From a virus, in IMG/VR virus record IMGVR_UViG_3300046514_000174, positions 1 through 57,566 of that record: a stretch of DNA of 57,566 nt, one strand, 5' to 3'. The translations under genes and the position numbers were made by a program. Shown in pieces: positions 24,476-31,478 of the stretch (its first letter is position 1; every line of letters starts with the position of its first letter). The notes under the pieces are model-generated. The model saw only the letters and a list, made by a program, of their open reading frames with translations. It was not told the origin of the DNA and did not search any database.

Positions 24476-24561
24476 CAGAGTGGACTACCCTACGCCATTT
24501 CCAGTGGTGCGGGTAGTTTAATGGGTAGTCCAGTCACAAGCCCTGGACAAAACTAACCCAT
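24475..24561 (+). ncRNA. Structured intergenic RNA element, copy 5
   Basis: GCAGAGTGG leader. P1 CTACCC/GGGTAG; GTTTAATG; P3 ATGGGT/ACCCAT around P4 GTCCAG/CTGGAC with loop TCACAAGCC. First pseudoknot type. Unlike the others, no gene starts right after it; a structured 175-base leader follows. Confidence 0.85.
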
Positions 24562-24735
24562 TACAGGGGTGCTTATTGTAGTTTAGTCCTACCGAGCGGT
24601 CCCCCATTACACCAGCGTAAATTTGCGCGAAGCGCCTTGCTTGTGCAATTGGAACTAATGTCCTACGCACAAGCTGGCATAACCCCTACACCAGTCGTCA
24701 CTCGTGGACCCCATTAAGTGAGAAAGTGAGTCACT
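24562..24735 (+). promoter_or_regulatory. Structured leader before the gene at 24736
   Basis: No gene. An 8-bp hairpin GCTTGTGC/GCACAAGC with a 20-base loop lies near 24640-24675, and AGGGGT near the start can pair with ACCCCT near 24690. It ends in AAGTGAGTCACT, a TGAGTCA-type site like those before the late operon. It could hold an internal promoter or translational control. Confidence 0.45.
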
Positions 24736-24945
24736 ATGAACCGCTACACGTTTAAGGTAACCCCAAGCTACACTACCCTGGATGACTCCACAGTAATTAA
24801 CCTAGAGGTAACTATGTCCACCCCACTACCACTAGAACGAGCTAAGGAAGTCATTAGGTCACGTATGCGTACCCTACTGTACCCCATCAGTAATAACCTA
24901 GTCCTAGACATGGAGTGTATTGACTATGAGGGAGAGGTAGAGTAA
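24736..24945 (+). CDS. Small protein, 69 residues
   Basis: Beta-alpha-beta pattern: NRYTFKVTPSYTTLDDSTVI, then TPLPLERAKEVIRSRM, then an acidic end. The start lies in the TGAGTCA-type repeat. Next start overlaps the stop (TAATG). Function unknown. Confidence 0.65.
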   Translation: MNRYTFKVTPSYTTLDDSTVINLEVTMSTPLPLERAKEVIRSRMRTLLYPISNNLVLDMECIDYEGEVE

Positions 24946-25148
24946 TGTACATCGTAACTGGCCCCACTAGTGAGGAGATCCGTCTGGTAACACCACACAA
25001 GGTAGACGTGGTAGACAACCTAGTCCGCTACGCCAACGATGGCCAACCCATAGAGTTACGCCACGTAGGCAAAGGCCGTTCGTTAGCCCTAACGTCCCAC
25101 GGGACGTATATCATCCATAAGGTGGAGCGTGATACATGGATCAAGTAG
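24945..25148 (+). CDS. Small protein, 67 residues
   Basis: Short alpha/beta protein starting MYIVTGPTSEEIRLVTPHKV, coupled to the gene before by one base and overlapping the next small gene. Function unknown. Confidence 0.62.
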   Translation: MYIVTGPTSEEIRLVTPHKVDVVDNLVRYANDGQPIELRHVGKGRSLALTSHGTYIIHKVERDTWIK

Positions 25149-25243
25149 TAACCACTACGGCAGGTCAACTGTACCTAATGGCCATATTGTGTGGCCTGAT
25201 TGGTGCATTAACCAGCATGATTGTTAGGGAGGTAATGAAGTGA
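25136..25243 (+). CDS. Small membrane peptide, 35 residues
   Basis: ATG 25136 has GGAG nine bases upstream and the stop overlaps the next start as GTGA. One hydrophobic segment (LYLMAILCGLIGALTSMIV) should cross the membrane. Too short for family recognition. Confidence 0.55.
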   Translation: MDQVVTTTAGQLYLMAILCGLIGALTSMIVREVMK

Positions 25244-25434
25244 CTAGTCTACAACAGATGGCTGGACCATTGATTAACAAGTTCTACCACGAGTGGATCT
25301 ACTGGCAACATGCTTACCGCCAGGATGGTCTTAGCATGTGTATGGGGGCAGCTCTAGTAGCTAAGTGTTCCCTGGATACTGTCCTCATCTATAACGGAAC
25401 AAAGGAGTATTACGAGCATGGCAATGGAGACTGA
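25240..25434 (+). CDS. Small protein, 64 residues
   Basis: GTG start, GTGA-coupled to the membrane peptide. Helical, Trp/Tyr-rich (NKFYHEWIYWQHAYRQDGLS). Its last residues (HGNGD) are written in the 17-base overlap with the next gene. Function unknown. Confidence 0.6.
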   Translation: MTSLQQMAGPLINKFYHEWIYWQHAYRQDGLSMCMGAALVAKCSLDTVLIYNGTKEYYEHGNGD

Positions 25435-25678
25435 TGTGGAGACTGTAGCTATAGCTAAGTGGCAGACTCCAGGAATGACACCACAAACACTAGGAGTATA
25501 TGAGACAGATAATCTAGCCAAACAAGCTTGTCTTAATCACAAGGCGACGAAGCTTGATGTACATAATATACCGTGGAGAAAAATCCATTATCCTAAATAT
25601 TTTATGTATGTAATGGAAGATACTTATATCAATTACTATGTAGAGGTATGGGAGGTTAAACATGGCAATGGAGACTAA
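25418..25678 (+). CDS. Paralogue A of a tandem pair, 86 residues
   Basis: Starts MAMETDVETVAIAKWQTPG and overlaps both neighbours by 17 bases. It shares its layout with the next gene: start, TLGVYETDNLAKQACLN versus ILGVFLDDTVAKNYCQE, and a Tyr-rich end. The coding DNA is more AT-rich than the surroundings. The fold looks like a small alpha/beta sandwich. Function unknown. Confidence 0.66.
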   Translation: MAMETDVETVAIAKWQTPGMTPQTLGVYETDNLAKQACLNHKATKLDVHNIPWRKIHYPKYFMYVMEDTYINYYVEVWEVKHGNGD

Positions 25679-25904
25679 GCCAACCGTGGTCCTAGTGGTA
25701 ACCAGAATCAGTCATCATGATCGTGGTACACAAATCTTGGGGGTATTCTTGGACGATACAGTAGCTAAGAACTACTGCCAAGAACTAGAGACTACAGACA
25801 TTATCTTGTCCTGGTCTGAAGTCTCCCACAAACAGTATTTCCGTTACACTGCACAAGGTGTATGGTGTAGGTACAATATTGATGTCTGGTCCGTCACTGA
25901 ATAA
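25662..25904 (+). CDS. Paralogue B of a tandem pair, 80 residues
   Basis: Starts MAMETKPTVVLVVTRIS, 17 bases before the stop of paralogue A. The middle and end align with paralogue A (KQYFRYTAQGVWCRYNIDVW versus PKYFMYVMEDTYINYYVEVW). A terminator hairpin follows. Function unknown. Confidence 0.66.
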   Translation: MAMETKPTVVLVVTRISHHDRGTQILGVFLDDTVAKNYCQELETTDIILSWSEVSHKQYFRYTAQGVWCRYNIDVWSVTE

Positions 25905-25907
25905 CAA

Positions 25908-25940
25908 AAGGGTAGGGTACCACATAGGTACCCTACCCTT
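25908..25940 (-). terminator. Bidirectional terminator between convergent genes
   Basis: A perfect 14-bp stem (25908-25921 with 25927-25940) and five-base loop. Read on the minus strand it is followed by TTTTGTTATT, so it terminates the gene at 25960-26298. On the plus strand the T-run is missing. Confidence 0.8.
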
Positions 25941-25959
25941 GTCCAACGGGGGGTTGGGA

Positions 25960-26298
25960 CTAGACTCCGAGCAATTCCTTAAGCTCAGGTGTCAGTTCGA
26001 TCTGACCCGCCTTAGCCAGTTCCACCAGCATAGTGATAGCCTGGTTCTTGTTCTTGGCAGAGACACCAGTACCACCATCAGAGCGCCTAGCACGCTCCAT
26101 CGGAGGAAGATCATAGCCGAAGTAGCTGGCCGTACACTCCAGCACAATACGACTGTTAGGCTTGTTCTCCGCCTCACCCCGCTTTTGGATGAGGTCTTTA
26201 AGGTCCGCTGGCACGGTGACCATAATCGAGGGAGTCTTAACCTTGTCTGCCACAGGGGTTCCGTCAGCGTTAACCTTGGGTGCGGTAGCGGTTGCCAT
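25960..26298 (-). CDS. Minus-strand regulator candidate
   Basis: About 112 residues from ATG 26298 (GGAG eight bases upstream); the frame continues upstream to 26349 without a binding site. TPSIMVTVPADLKDLIQKRG followed by NSRIVLECTASYFG looks like a ribbon-helix-helix start, and an Ala/Gln/Leu-rich helix follows. It is the only minus-strand gene inside the plus block, divergent from a PadR-like gene. A DNA-binding regulator is likely but not proven. Confidence 0.65.
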   Translation of the reverse strand: MATATAPKVNADGTPVADKVKTPSIMVTVPADLKDLIQKRGEAENKPNSRIVLECTASYFGYDLPPMERARRSDGGTGVSAKNKNQAITMLVELAKAGQIELTPELKELLGV

Positions 26299-26339
26299 CG
26301 GGATTAACTCCATCACGCTGTATTTGGTTCGCCAAGGAC

Positions 26340-26403
26340 AGTATAGCATACTAGTCTCCTGACTACCCTATAGTAGTCTGTTACATTTCAGGTAACATAC
26401 TAG
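26340..26403. promoter_or_regulatory. Divergent promoter/operator region
   Basis: On the minus strand TGCTATACT (26348-26340) is an extended -10. Between it and the PadR-like gene lie GACTAC-cctata-GTAGTC (26361-26378), TGTTAC-atttcag-GTAACA (26379-26397) and two direct copies of CATACTAG (26347-26354, 26396-26403). These inverted and direct repeats look like operators for one or both flanking regulators. Confidence 0.65.
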
Positions 26404-26438
26404 CGTCCCGCCATAGATCCCTATATAAAGGAAGGACC

Positions 26439-26744
26439 ATGCCACTCTCACGTCAGTCAGTCCATGTGCTGGCTACCCTGCTACAGGACGGTCCAGCGCA
26501 CGGATTCAAAATCATGACCCGTGCCAATCGTCTCGGTGCCCATCTCACGTCTGGTACTCTGTACGCCAGTGTCCTACCCCGCCTGTTAGCCAAGGAATAC
26601 ATCATACAACAGGACAAGACTTACGTTATTACAGAAAGGGGTAGAGCTGCTCTAAGAGAAGTCTATCGAGATAATCAAGTCATGAACACGGTAATAGCTA
26701 ATGCGTTGAGGAATGCATATGTCACGAATAACCCTGTTGTGTAA
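26439..26744 (+). CDS. PadR-like winged-helix transcription regulator
   Basis: 101 residues. QSVHVLATLLQDGPAHGFKI, then GTLYASVLPRLLAKEYIIQQ and YVITERGRAAL are the helices and wing of a PadR-family winged helix. It lacks most of the C-terminal dimer domain. The binding site GGAAGG sits seven bases before ATG. It probably controls the divergent gene and may bind the repeats at 26361-26403. Confidence 0.8.
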   Translation: MPLSRQSVHVLATLLQDGPAHGFKIMTRANRLGAHLTSGTLYASVLPRLLAKEYIIQQDKTYVITERGRAALREVYRDNQVMNTVIANALRNAYVTNNPVV

Positions 26745-27024
26745 CGACTGTCATACGGTGTTCCGTATCGTAGTGGCAGACAACCCACTATCAATGGACC
26801 CACCCTATCACTGCCTGTATTGTGGATCACAGAATACGTACCCCAGTCAGAACAGTGACCTAGATATGTGGGAAGTTCTATCCGAAAGCTACAGTCTACC
26901 TATCCCTGTTCTACGTCTGTTTTACGATGCGTGGACCCAATCCCCTGAAGGACATGTCCGTTTTGGTGACTACCTTATGCCAGCGATGAAGCGAGTACTA
27001 CAGCAATCAAAGGTAGAGCAATGA
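26719..27024 (+). CDS. Zinc-ribbon protein, 101 residues
   Basis: ATG 26719 has GAGG seven bases upstream and overlaps the PadR-like gene. CNDC and CLYC, about 30 residues apart, form a zinc ribbon; the rest is helical (VLRLFYDAWTQSPEGHVRFG). Its stop overlaps the helicase start. It may assist the helicase, but the function is unknown. Confidence 0.68.
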   Translation: MSRITLLCNDCHTVFRIVVADNPLSMDPPYHCLYCGSQNTYPSQNSDLDMWEVLSESYSLPIPVLRLFYDAWTQSPEGHVRFGDYLMPAMKRVLQQSKVEQ

Positions 27025-28265
27025 AGTTAGTTCCACGAGACTACCAACAGGAGGGTATAGATGCGTTCCTACAGAATAAGCACTACGCCAACCACGATAT
27101 GCCTGGACTTGGAAAGTCCCTACAAGCTGCTGAAGCAGCGTCCAAGTTCCTGCCGTGCATTATTGCTAGCCCTGTGTATCTCACGCTCCAATGGGAGCGA
27201 TTTCTACAGGAACAGTACGAAGGAGCTAGTATTACACTTGCTCAAGGAACCTATGCCCAGCGAACTACTGCACTCAGTCATAAGTCCGATTTCTACATCA
27301 TCAACCATGATATGTTTCGTTCATACTTACTTCCTACCGCACAATCTCTTATCCTCGACGAAGCTCATCACTTACGAGGACGTAACGCTGACCGATCCAA
27401 AGCCGCCCAACGTAAGGCAAGCACAACACCGTATGTTTTCCAACTCACGGCCACACCGATCCATAGGACAGTAGATGATCTTTTCATGCAACTACGTATC
27501 CTTGATCCACAACACTTTACTAGCTATTATAGGTTCTTGGATGATTATTGTCTCGTGTCTCATCGTGGGTTCACTCCAATTGTTCGGGGGGTATCCCGAC
27601 CGAAGGCCCTGGCTAGGTTGCTTGATCGGTATAGGATTGGCCGTAGTTACAGTGATGTTGGCCTCTCTGTGCCTGACGTTGTGTATCACACACTCACGGT
27701 AGAGTTTACCAAACCACATCTCAAGCAGTACCGCCAGGTTAGAGACCAATACCGAGACGACACTACTAACCACATTTATGGCTCAGCAATAGAGAAGATC
27801 CATGCCCTACGTAGACTTACCTTGTGCGAGGAGAAAATCAATACCGTTAAGGGGCTCCTGGACGATACCCTAGTCAATGGAGAAGGTTACCTCCTGTACT
27901 GCCACTACATTGATAGTGCTCATCAATGGGCTGATACACTAGGCGCCATTTGCATTACCGGAGAGACCCCTGCCCGTGAACGCCTAGCCCTAGCCAAGGC
28001 TAATCGTAAAGTAGTGGCTACGGTAGGTTCCTTGGCAGAGGGTGGTGACCTTACTCATCTCAAGACCCTAGTTTATGCGGAGGAAGACTATGTAGCTGGA
28101 CCCATTACTCAGACCATTGGTCGTGTGGTACGCCCTACCCAAAACATGGCCCCAGTGAATGTGTACTACGTAATGGTCAAAGGTACCATTGATGTTACCA
28201 TCCACAAGTGTAGTCAAGCCCGTATCGTAGATGCGGAGCAAGTCATGGAACAGGAGTTACTGTGA
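27021..28265 (+). CDS. DEAD/SNF2-like superfamily 2 helicase
   Basis: 414 residues. Q-motif-like start (PRDYQQEGIDAF), Walker A in GLGKSLQA near residue 30, DEAH box in LILDEAHHLRG, motif III TATP, and motif VI in QTIGRVVRPTQ. All core motifs are present, so the enzyme should be active. It is short, with no extra domain. Probably acts in phage DNA replication or recombination. Confidence 0.9.
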   Translation: MKLVPRDYQQEGIDAFLQNKHYANHDMPGLGKSLQAAEAASKFLPCIIASPVYLTLQWERFLQEQYEGASITLAQGTYAQRTTALSHKSDFYIINHDMFRSYLLPTAQSLILDEAHHLRGRNADRSKAAQRKASTTPYVFQLTATPIHRTVDDLFMQLRILDPQHFTSYYRFLDDYCLVSHRGFTPIVRGVSRPKALARLLDRYRIGRSYSDVGLSVPDVVYHTLTVEFTKPHLKQYRQVRDQYRDDTTNHIYGSAIEKIHALRRLTLCEEKINTVKGLLDDTLVNGEGYLLYCHYIDSAHQWADTLGAICITGETPARERLALAKANRKVVATVGSLAEGGDLTHLKTLVYAEEDYVAGPITQTIGRVVRPTQNMAPVNVYYVMVKGTIDVTIHKCSQARIVDAEQVMEQELL

Positions 28266-28564
28266 CACAAGGACGATGGCCAGGGGAAGGTATCGAGACT
28301 TGCTTTATTGATCCTAAGTACACTGGACCACTGGAACAATTCCAACAGAAGCCTATCAAGCCAACTATAAACTGGTATGGTGAAGATAGTGCTTTAATTG
28401 AATCAGAGAACGGTACGCACGGGTTAATCCGTAAGTGCAATGGATACTATGAGGCAGAGTTTTTTGATAGCACAGCTAGATTCCCTGAATGGAAGTTTGC
28501 CTGTGATACTCTAGGAGTAGCACTAGATTGGATCATGTTCCGATTCCAGATGAGGGATTGGTAA
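28262..28564 (+). CDS. Hypothetical protein, 100 residues
   Basis: GTG start inside the stop of the helicase gene. Mixed alpha/beta with Trp-containing ends (VALDWIMFRFQMRDW). No known family recognised. Its location suggests a replication accessory role, which is only inference. Confidence 0.65.
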   Translation: MTQGRWPGEGIETCFIDPKYTGPLEQFQQKPIKPTINWYGEDSALIESENGTHGLIRKCNGYYEAEFFDSTARFPEWKFACDTLGVALDWIMFRFQMRDW

Positions 28565-28567
28565 ACA

Positions 28568-29206
28568 ATGAACAACCGTCCTAAGTTACTAGACCTGTTC
28601 TGTGGTATTGGTGGTGCCTCACATGGCTATGCCCTAGCTGGCTTTGACGTTACAGGGGTGGACCGTTATCCACAACAGGGCTACCCTTACACTTTTATAC
28701 GAGCGGATGCCCTGGAGTACCTAGCAGACCATATCCAAGAGTACACAGTTATCCATGCCTCACCACCATGCCAACAGTTTAGTAAGGCTACACCGTGGGC
28801 TACCCGTATGTCATTTCCCAATTACATCCCTGAATTACGTAGGATGTTTTACGCCTACAACAAAGCCTACGTAATAGAGAACGTTGAGGGTAGTCCACTC
28901 ATCAATCCAATGGTACTTTGTGGTACCATGTTTGGTATGCGACTCATCCGTCACCGCTTGTTTGAGTCTAACTTACCGTTAGGTGCTCCTGAACATCCAC
29001 GTCATACAGGTTCCGTTGCTAATGGTGACTACGTAACGGTAGCTGGACATGGAGCACAGAACAAGAAAGGGAATTATGGTATCAATGTCTGGAAAGAGGT
29101 AATGGAGATACCTTGGGCTAAGTATCGTGAAGACCTGGCGGAAGCTATTCCACCACGGTACACCGAGTACATAGGTAACCAACTGATGGAGTGGTTAGTT
29201 GACTGA
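28568..29206 (+). CDS. Cytosine-C5 DNA methyltransferase, short form
   Basis: 212 residues. Motif I is KLLDLFCGIGGASHGY, motif IV carries the catalytic cysteine in SPPCQQFSKA, and motif VI is ENVEG. The enzyme is much shorter than typical C5 methyltransferases (over 300), so the target recognition domain is small. No restriction enzyme is nearby, so it is an orphan. It may protect phage DNA from host restriction or tune gene expression. Confidence 0.92.
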   Translation: MNNRPKLLDLFCGIGGASHGYALAGFDVTGVDRYPQQGYPYTFIRADALEYLADHIQEYTVIHASPPCQQFSKATPWATRMSFPNYIPELRRMFYAYNKAYVIENVEGSPLINPMVLCGTMFGMRLIRHRLFESNLPLGAPEHPRHTGSVANGDYVTVAGHGAQNKKGNYGINVWKEVMEIPWAKYREDLAEAIPPRYTEYIGNQLMEWLVD

Positions 29207-29453
29207 GAAAGAGTTACGTGATGCAGTGGACACCGTGCTAGCAGCAGCACAGACCAACGGACCAGACAGTGCAGCCCAATTCTTGTTTAACCATTACGAT
29301 TCCCCAGTAGAGGTAATCGAGACCCTGATAGATTTTGCTGTTAAGGCTACCCTAGCCTGTACTGAGGCACAAGATATACTCCACCGTCAAGATGAGGTTC
29401 TCAACCAGCAAGGTCTCTACATACGTACCTTACACCTGTTTTGTCCTAACTGA
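29199..29453 (+). CDS. Acidic helical protein, 84 residues
   Basis: TTG start overlapping the methyltransferase stop. All-helical and acidic (KELRDAVDTVLAAAQTNGPD; VEVIETLIDFAVKATLACTE). No family recognised. A strong promoter lies right after it. Confidence 0.65.
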   Translation: MTEKELRDAVDTVLAAAQTNGPDSAAQFLFNHYDSPVEVIETLIDFAVKATLACTEAQDILHRQDEVLNQQGLYIRTLHLFCPN

Positions 29454-29461
29454 CGTAACGC

Positions 29462-29490
29462 TTGACAAAATTCTCACCATCGTGTATAAT
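29462..29490 (+). promoter_or_regulatory. Consensus sigma-70 promoter
   Basis: TTGACA (29462-29467), 17 bases, TATAAT (29485-29490): a perfect consensus match. A TGACTCA sequence near 29504, inverse of the TGAGTCA repeats before the late operon, lies at or just after the start site and could be an operator. AGGAGG and ATG of the nuclease gene follow. Confidence 0.9.
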
Positions 29491-29534
29491 GGTTTCACTC
29501 GGAAAATGACTCACCAACAGCACTAGGAGGACAT

Positions 29535-30533
29535 ATGATTATCAGTCCTACTGAGATTGGCAACTATAACCGCTGCAATAGACTATGGGGAATCACTTCA
29601 TTTAACCAACAATCCCTCACTAGGATTACCCATTCCACTGCACTATCACTAGGTACCCTTTGGCACCAGACCCAAGCTGCATGGTTGTTAGCACCTGAGC
29701 AAGACCCTACTATTCTGTGTGCCCACTATTACCAGACCATGCGTAATGACGCCATCGCTGCATACAAGCAACGAGTAGGTACCGCACCGTGGGACAGTGA
29801 GCTACAGCCCATCGAAGATGCAGGTAACCTTTGTATCCAGATGGTAGACAACTACGCCAAGTACTACAAGACACCACTGCCTGAAGGCTTCCGTTGCATA
29901 CGCCCTGAGCAGACCATTCTGGTACCTATTCCTAACTCAGAACAAGAATGCCTCATCTGCAACGGGGGGAAGTGGGACTATGAAAAGGAAGAGGATTGTA
30001 AAGAGTGTGATGGTAATGGGTATGTGTCACACCAGTTGGAATGTACCCTTGACGGACTGTTAGCTAATGAGCGTAACCGTCTGTACATCCTTGAGCGTAA
30101 GACTTATGGTGCGCGTCCCAAGGAAGAAAGTCTACACCATAACTTTCAGTTCCTCTGCTACCAATGGGCAACAACCACGTTGGGGTTGGGTACCGTAGGT
30201 GGTCTACTGTATGATGGAGCATGGAAACGGGCACAGCCACCCAAGGGACGTACCTTTGATGACCTATTCCTACGCTTGCACCTAGAACGCCCCATTGAAG
30301 AACTGCTAGAGCTAGAGAAATACCTTGCTCTGAAAAGTAAGCAGATGTATGAAACCGCCAGGTTGGGTAACCCACTGCTAGACTACAATCGTCGTTGGGA
30401 AGGTTGCTATGACTGTGGGGTAGAAGACCTTTGTACCACTATCAGTCGTGGTGAAGATACTGAGTACGTCCGCAATAAGTTCTTCACTATCCGTGAACGA
30501 ACGCCAGCCTTCCGTAAGGATGAAGAAGACTGA
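29535..30533 (+). CDS. PD-(D/E)XK nuclease (Cas4/RecB-like) with zinc insert
   Basis: 332 residues, start ATG after AGGAGG. N-terminus SPTEIGNYNRCNRLWGIT and LGTLWHQTQAAWL match the helix of PDDEXK_1/Cas4-like nucleases. The catalytic Asp and Glu-x-Lys appear in LECTLDGLL and YILERKTYG. CLICNGG...CKECDGNG, a DnaJ-type zinc finger, is inserted before the Asp. Cysteines near the C-terminus (CYDCGVEDLC), with the N-terminal one, may hold an Fe-S cluster. Likely used in recombination or end processing. Confidence 0.88.
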   Translation: MIISPTEIGNYNRCNRLWGITSFNQQSLTRITHSTALSLGTLWHQTQAAWLLAPEQDPTILCAHYYQTMRNDAIAAYKQRVGTAPWDSELQPIEDAGNLCIQMVDNYAKYYKTPLPEGFRCIRPEQTILVPIPNSEQECLICNGGKWDYEKEEDCKECDGNGYVSHQLECTLDGLLANERNRLYILERKTYGARPKEESLHHNFQFLCYQWATTTLGLGTVGGLLYDGAWKRAQPPKGRTFDDLFLRLHLERPIEELLELEKYLALKSKQMYETARLGNPLLDYNRRWEGCYDCGVEDLCTTISRGEDTEYVRNKFFTIRERTPAFRKDEED

Positions 30534-30811
30534 TGAAGTACACCGAATGTATTTGTGGTAAGGGACACAGCTTCCTATACCCTGGTGAAAGTCCACCCTT
30601 ACTAGTTTGTCCTGTAGCAACCTGCTTTGGTGCCATAGTAACCAGGGGTCCTGTATCCATTAACAAGTACAATCTAAAACATGGTACAGACTCCAGCTAT
30701 GTACATGGTTGTAGGTGTGATGACTGTCGTACTGCACATACCTTAGCTGAAGCTGGCCGTAGGCAAGCAGCACGAGACCGTGAGTCAGTGAGACAAAGTT
30801 ACCGTAGCTGA
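30533..30811 (+). CDS. Small zinc-binding protein with GCRC motif
   Basis: 92 residues. C-x-C at the front (ECICGKG) and LVCPVATC give one possible zinc site, and HGTDSSYVHGCRCDDCRTAH is the GCRC motif also seen at 21667-21894. The end is basic. One-base overlap with the nuclease stop. A nucleic-acid-binding role is possible. Confidence 0.7.
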   Translation: MKYTECICGKGHSFLYPGESPPLLVCPVATCFGAIVTRGPVSINKYNLKHGTDSSYVHGCRCDDCRTAHTLAEAGRRQAARDRESVRQSYRS

Positions 30812-30818
30812 CTCTGTT

Positions 30819-30892
30819 GGCCCTCAGCCATGCCGGTTGCATGGACCTGCCTTATAAGCAGTGATAGCTGAGTTCGACACTCAGGGGGGCTA
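30819..30892 (+). tRNA. tRNA-like gene, possible tRNA-Ile (anticodon TAT)
   Basis: 74 nt. A full 7-bp acceptor (GGCCCTC with GGGGGCT, two G-T wobbles); D stem CCAT/ATGG with GG in the loop; anticodon stem of four pairs plus one C-T mismatch, with loop CTTATAA; five-base variable loop; canonical T arm CTGAG-TTCGACA-CTCAG. Discriminator A is followed by CCG rather than CCA. Position 8 is A rather than T. It may decode AUA, or be a decayed or tRNA-like element. It fills the gap between two genes. Confidence 0.5.
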
Positions 30893-30918
30893 CCGCAATC
30901 TTAGGGAAGGGAGGTAAT

Positions 30919-31092
30919 GTGGTAACTATCAATGTGGGGGATGTATGGATCAATAGTGCAACAGGGAAGGCAGTAACAGTAGTCCAAGTTACTGAACAGT
31001 CCATCAGACTGCAAACCCAGTCAGGTTTTAGCTACGACTACGAATACAGACAATTCCTGAGCGAGTACAGAAAGGGAACGGTCTATGCTTAA
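30919..31092 (+). CDS. Small beta protein, 57 residues
   Basis: GTG 30919 with GGGAGG four bases upstream. Beta-rich, starting VVTINVGDVWINSATGKAVT; possibly an SH3-like barrel. The stop overlaps the next gene. Function unknown. Confidence 0.62.
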   Translation: MVTINVGDVWINSATGKAVTVVQVTEQSIRLQTQSGFSYDYEYRQFLSEYRKGTVYA

Positions 31093-31258
31093 GGTAAACA
31101 AAGCCAGCCAGATCATCCATGATGAGGAACGTGCCGAAGAACGTTGTAACTTAGATGATGCAGGGGACAACATCCAAAAGCTACTGTACTCAGACATTCC
31201 TTTGTTGTTTAACGAAGGCTACCGTTTCTGTAAATGGTGTTTCCCTCATGATCGTTAA
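31085..31258 (+). CDS. Small acidic protein, 57 residues
   Basis: Overlaps both neighbours by 8-11 bases. Acidic helical N-terminal half (IIHDEERAEERCNLDDAG) and a CKWC C-terminal motif. Function unknown. Confidence 0.58.
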   Translation: MLKVNKASQIIHDEERAEERCNLDDAGDNIQKLLYSDIPLLFNEGYRFCKWCFPHDR

Positions 31259-31478
31259 CCATAGACAGGATGAACGACTAGCACCAGGGTACCACCTTCT
31301 AGCAAATACATCATATGGCCTGTTGGATATTCCAGGGTCATTCATTAGTGAAGAACTAGCCCAACAGAGAGCCACCGAATTGATAGCAAAAGGTGTTTGG
31401 AGTGGACCAATTCTAATCATGGAACGTAGACTAGTGAGTGAGGTACAAAGTGATCCGCAAGATAAACCGCAGGACTGA
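31248..31478 (+). CDS. Small protein A of a paralogous pair, 76 residues
   Basis: ATG 31248; the longer frame covers the previous gene. The core LAPGYHLLANTSYGL and AQQRATELIAKGVWSGPILI, with MERRLVSEV, aligns with the next gene. It would fold as a small alpha/beta sandwich. Function unknown. Confidence 0.62.
   Translation: MIVNHRQDERLAPGYHLLANTSYGLLDIPGSFISEELAQQRATELIAKGVWSGPILIMERRLVSEVQSDPQDKPQD

Noticed and set aside
21359-24561. The five RNA elements as tRNAs or hammerhead ribozymes
   Set aside because: No T arm or anticodon arm, and no CUGAUGA...GAAA core; the fold is two hairpins with a loop-leader pairing.
25988-26015. T-arm-like sequence GTCAG-TTCGATC-TGAC
   Set aside because: Inside a coding region with no other tRNA arms around it.
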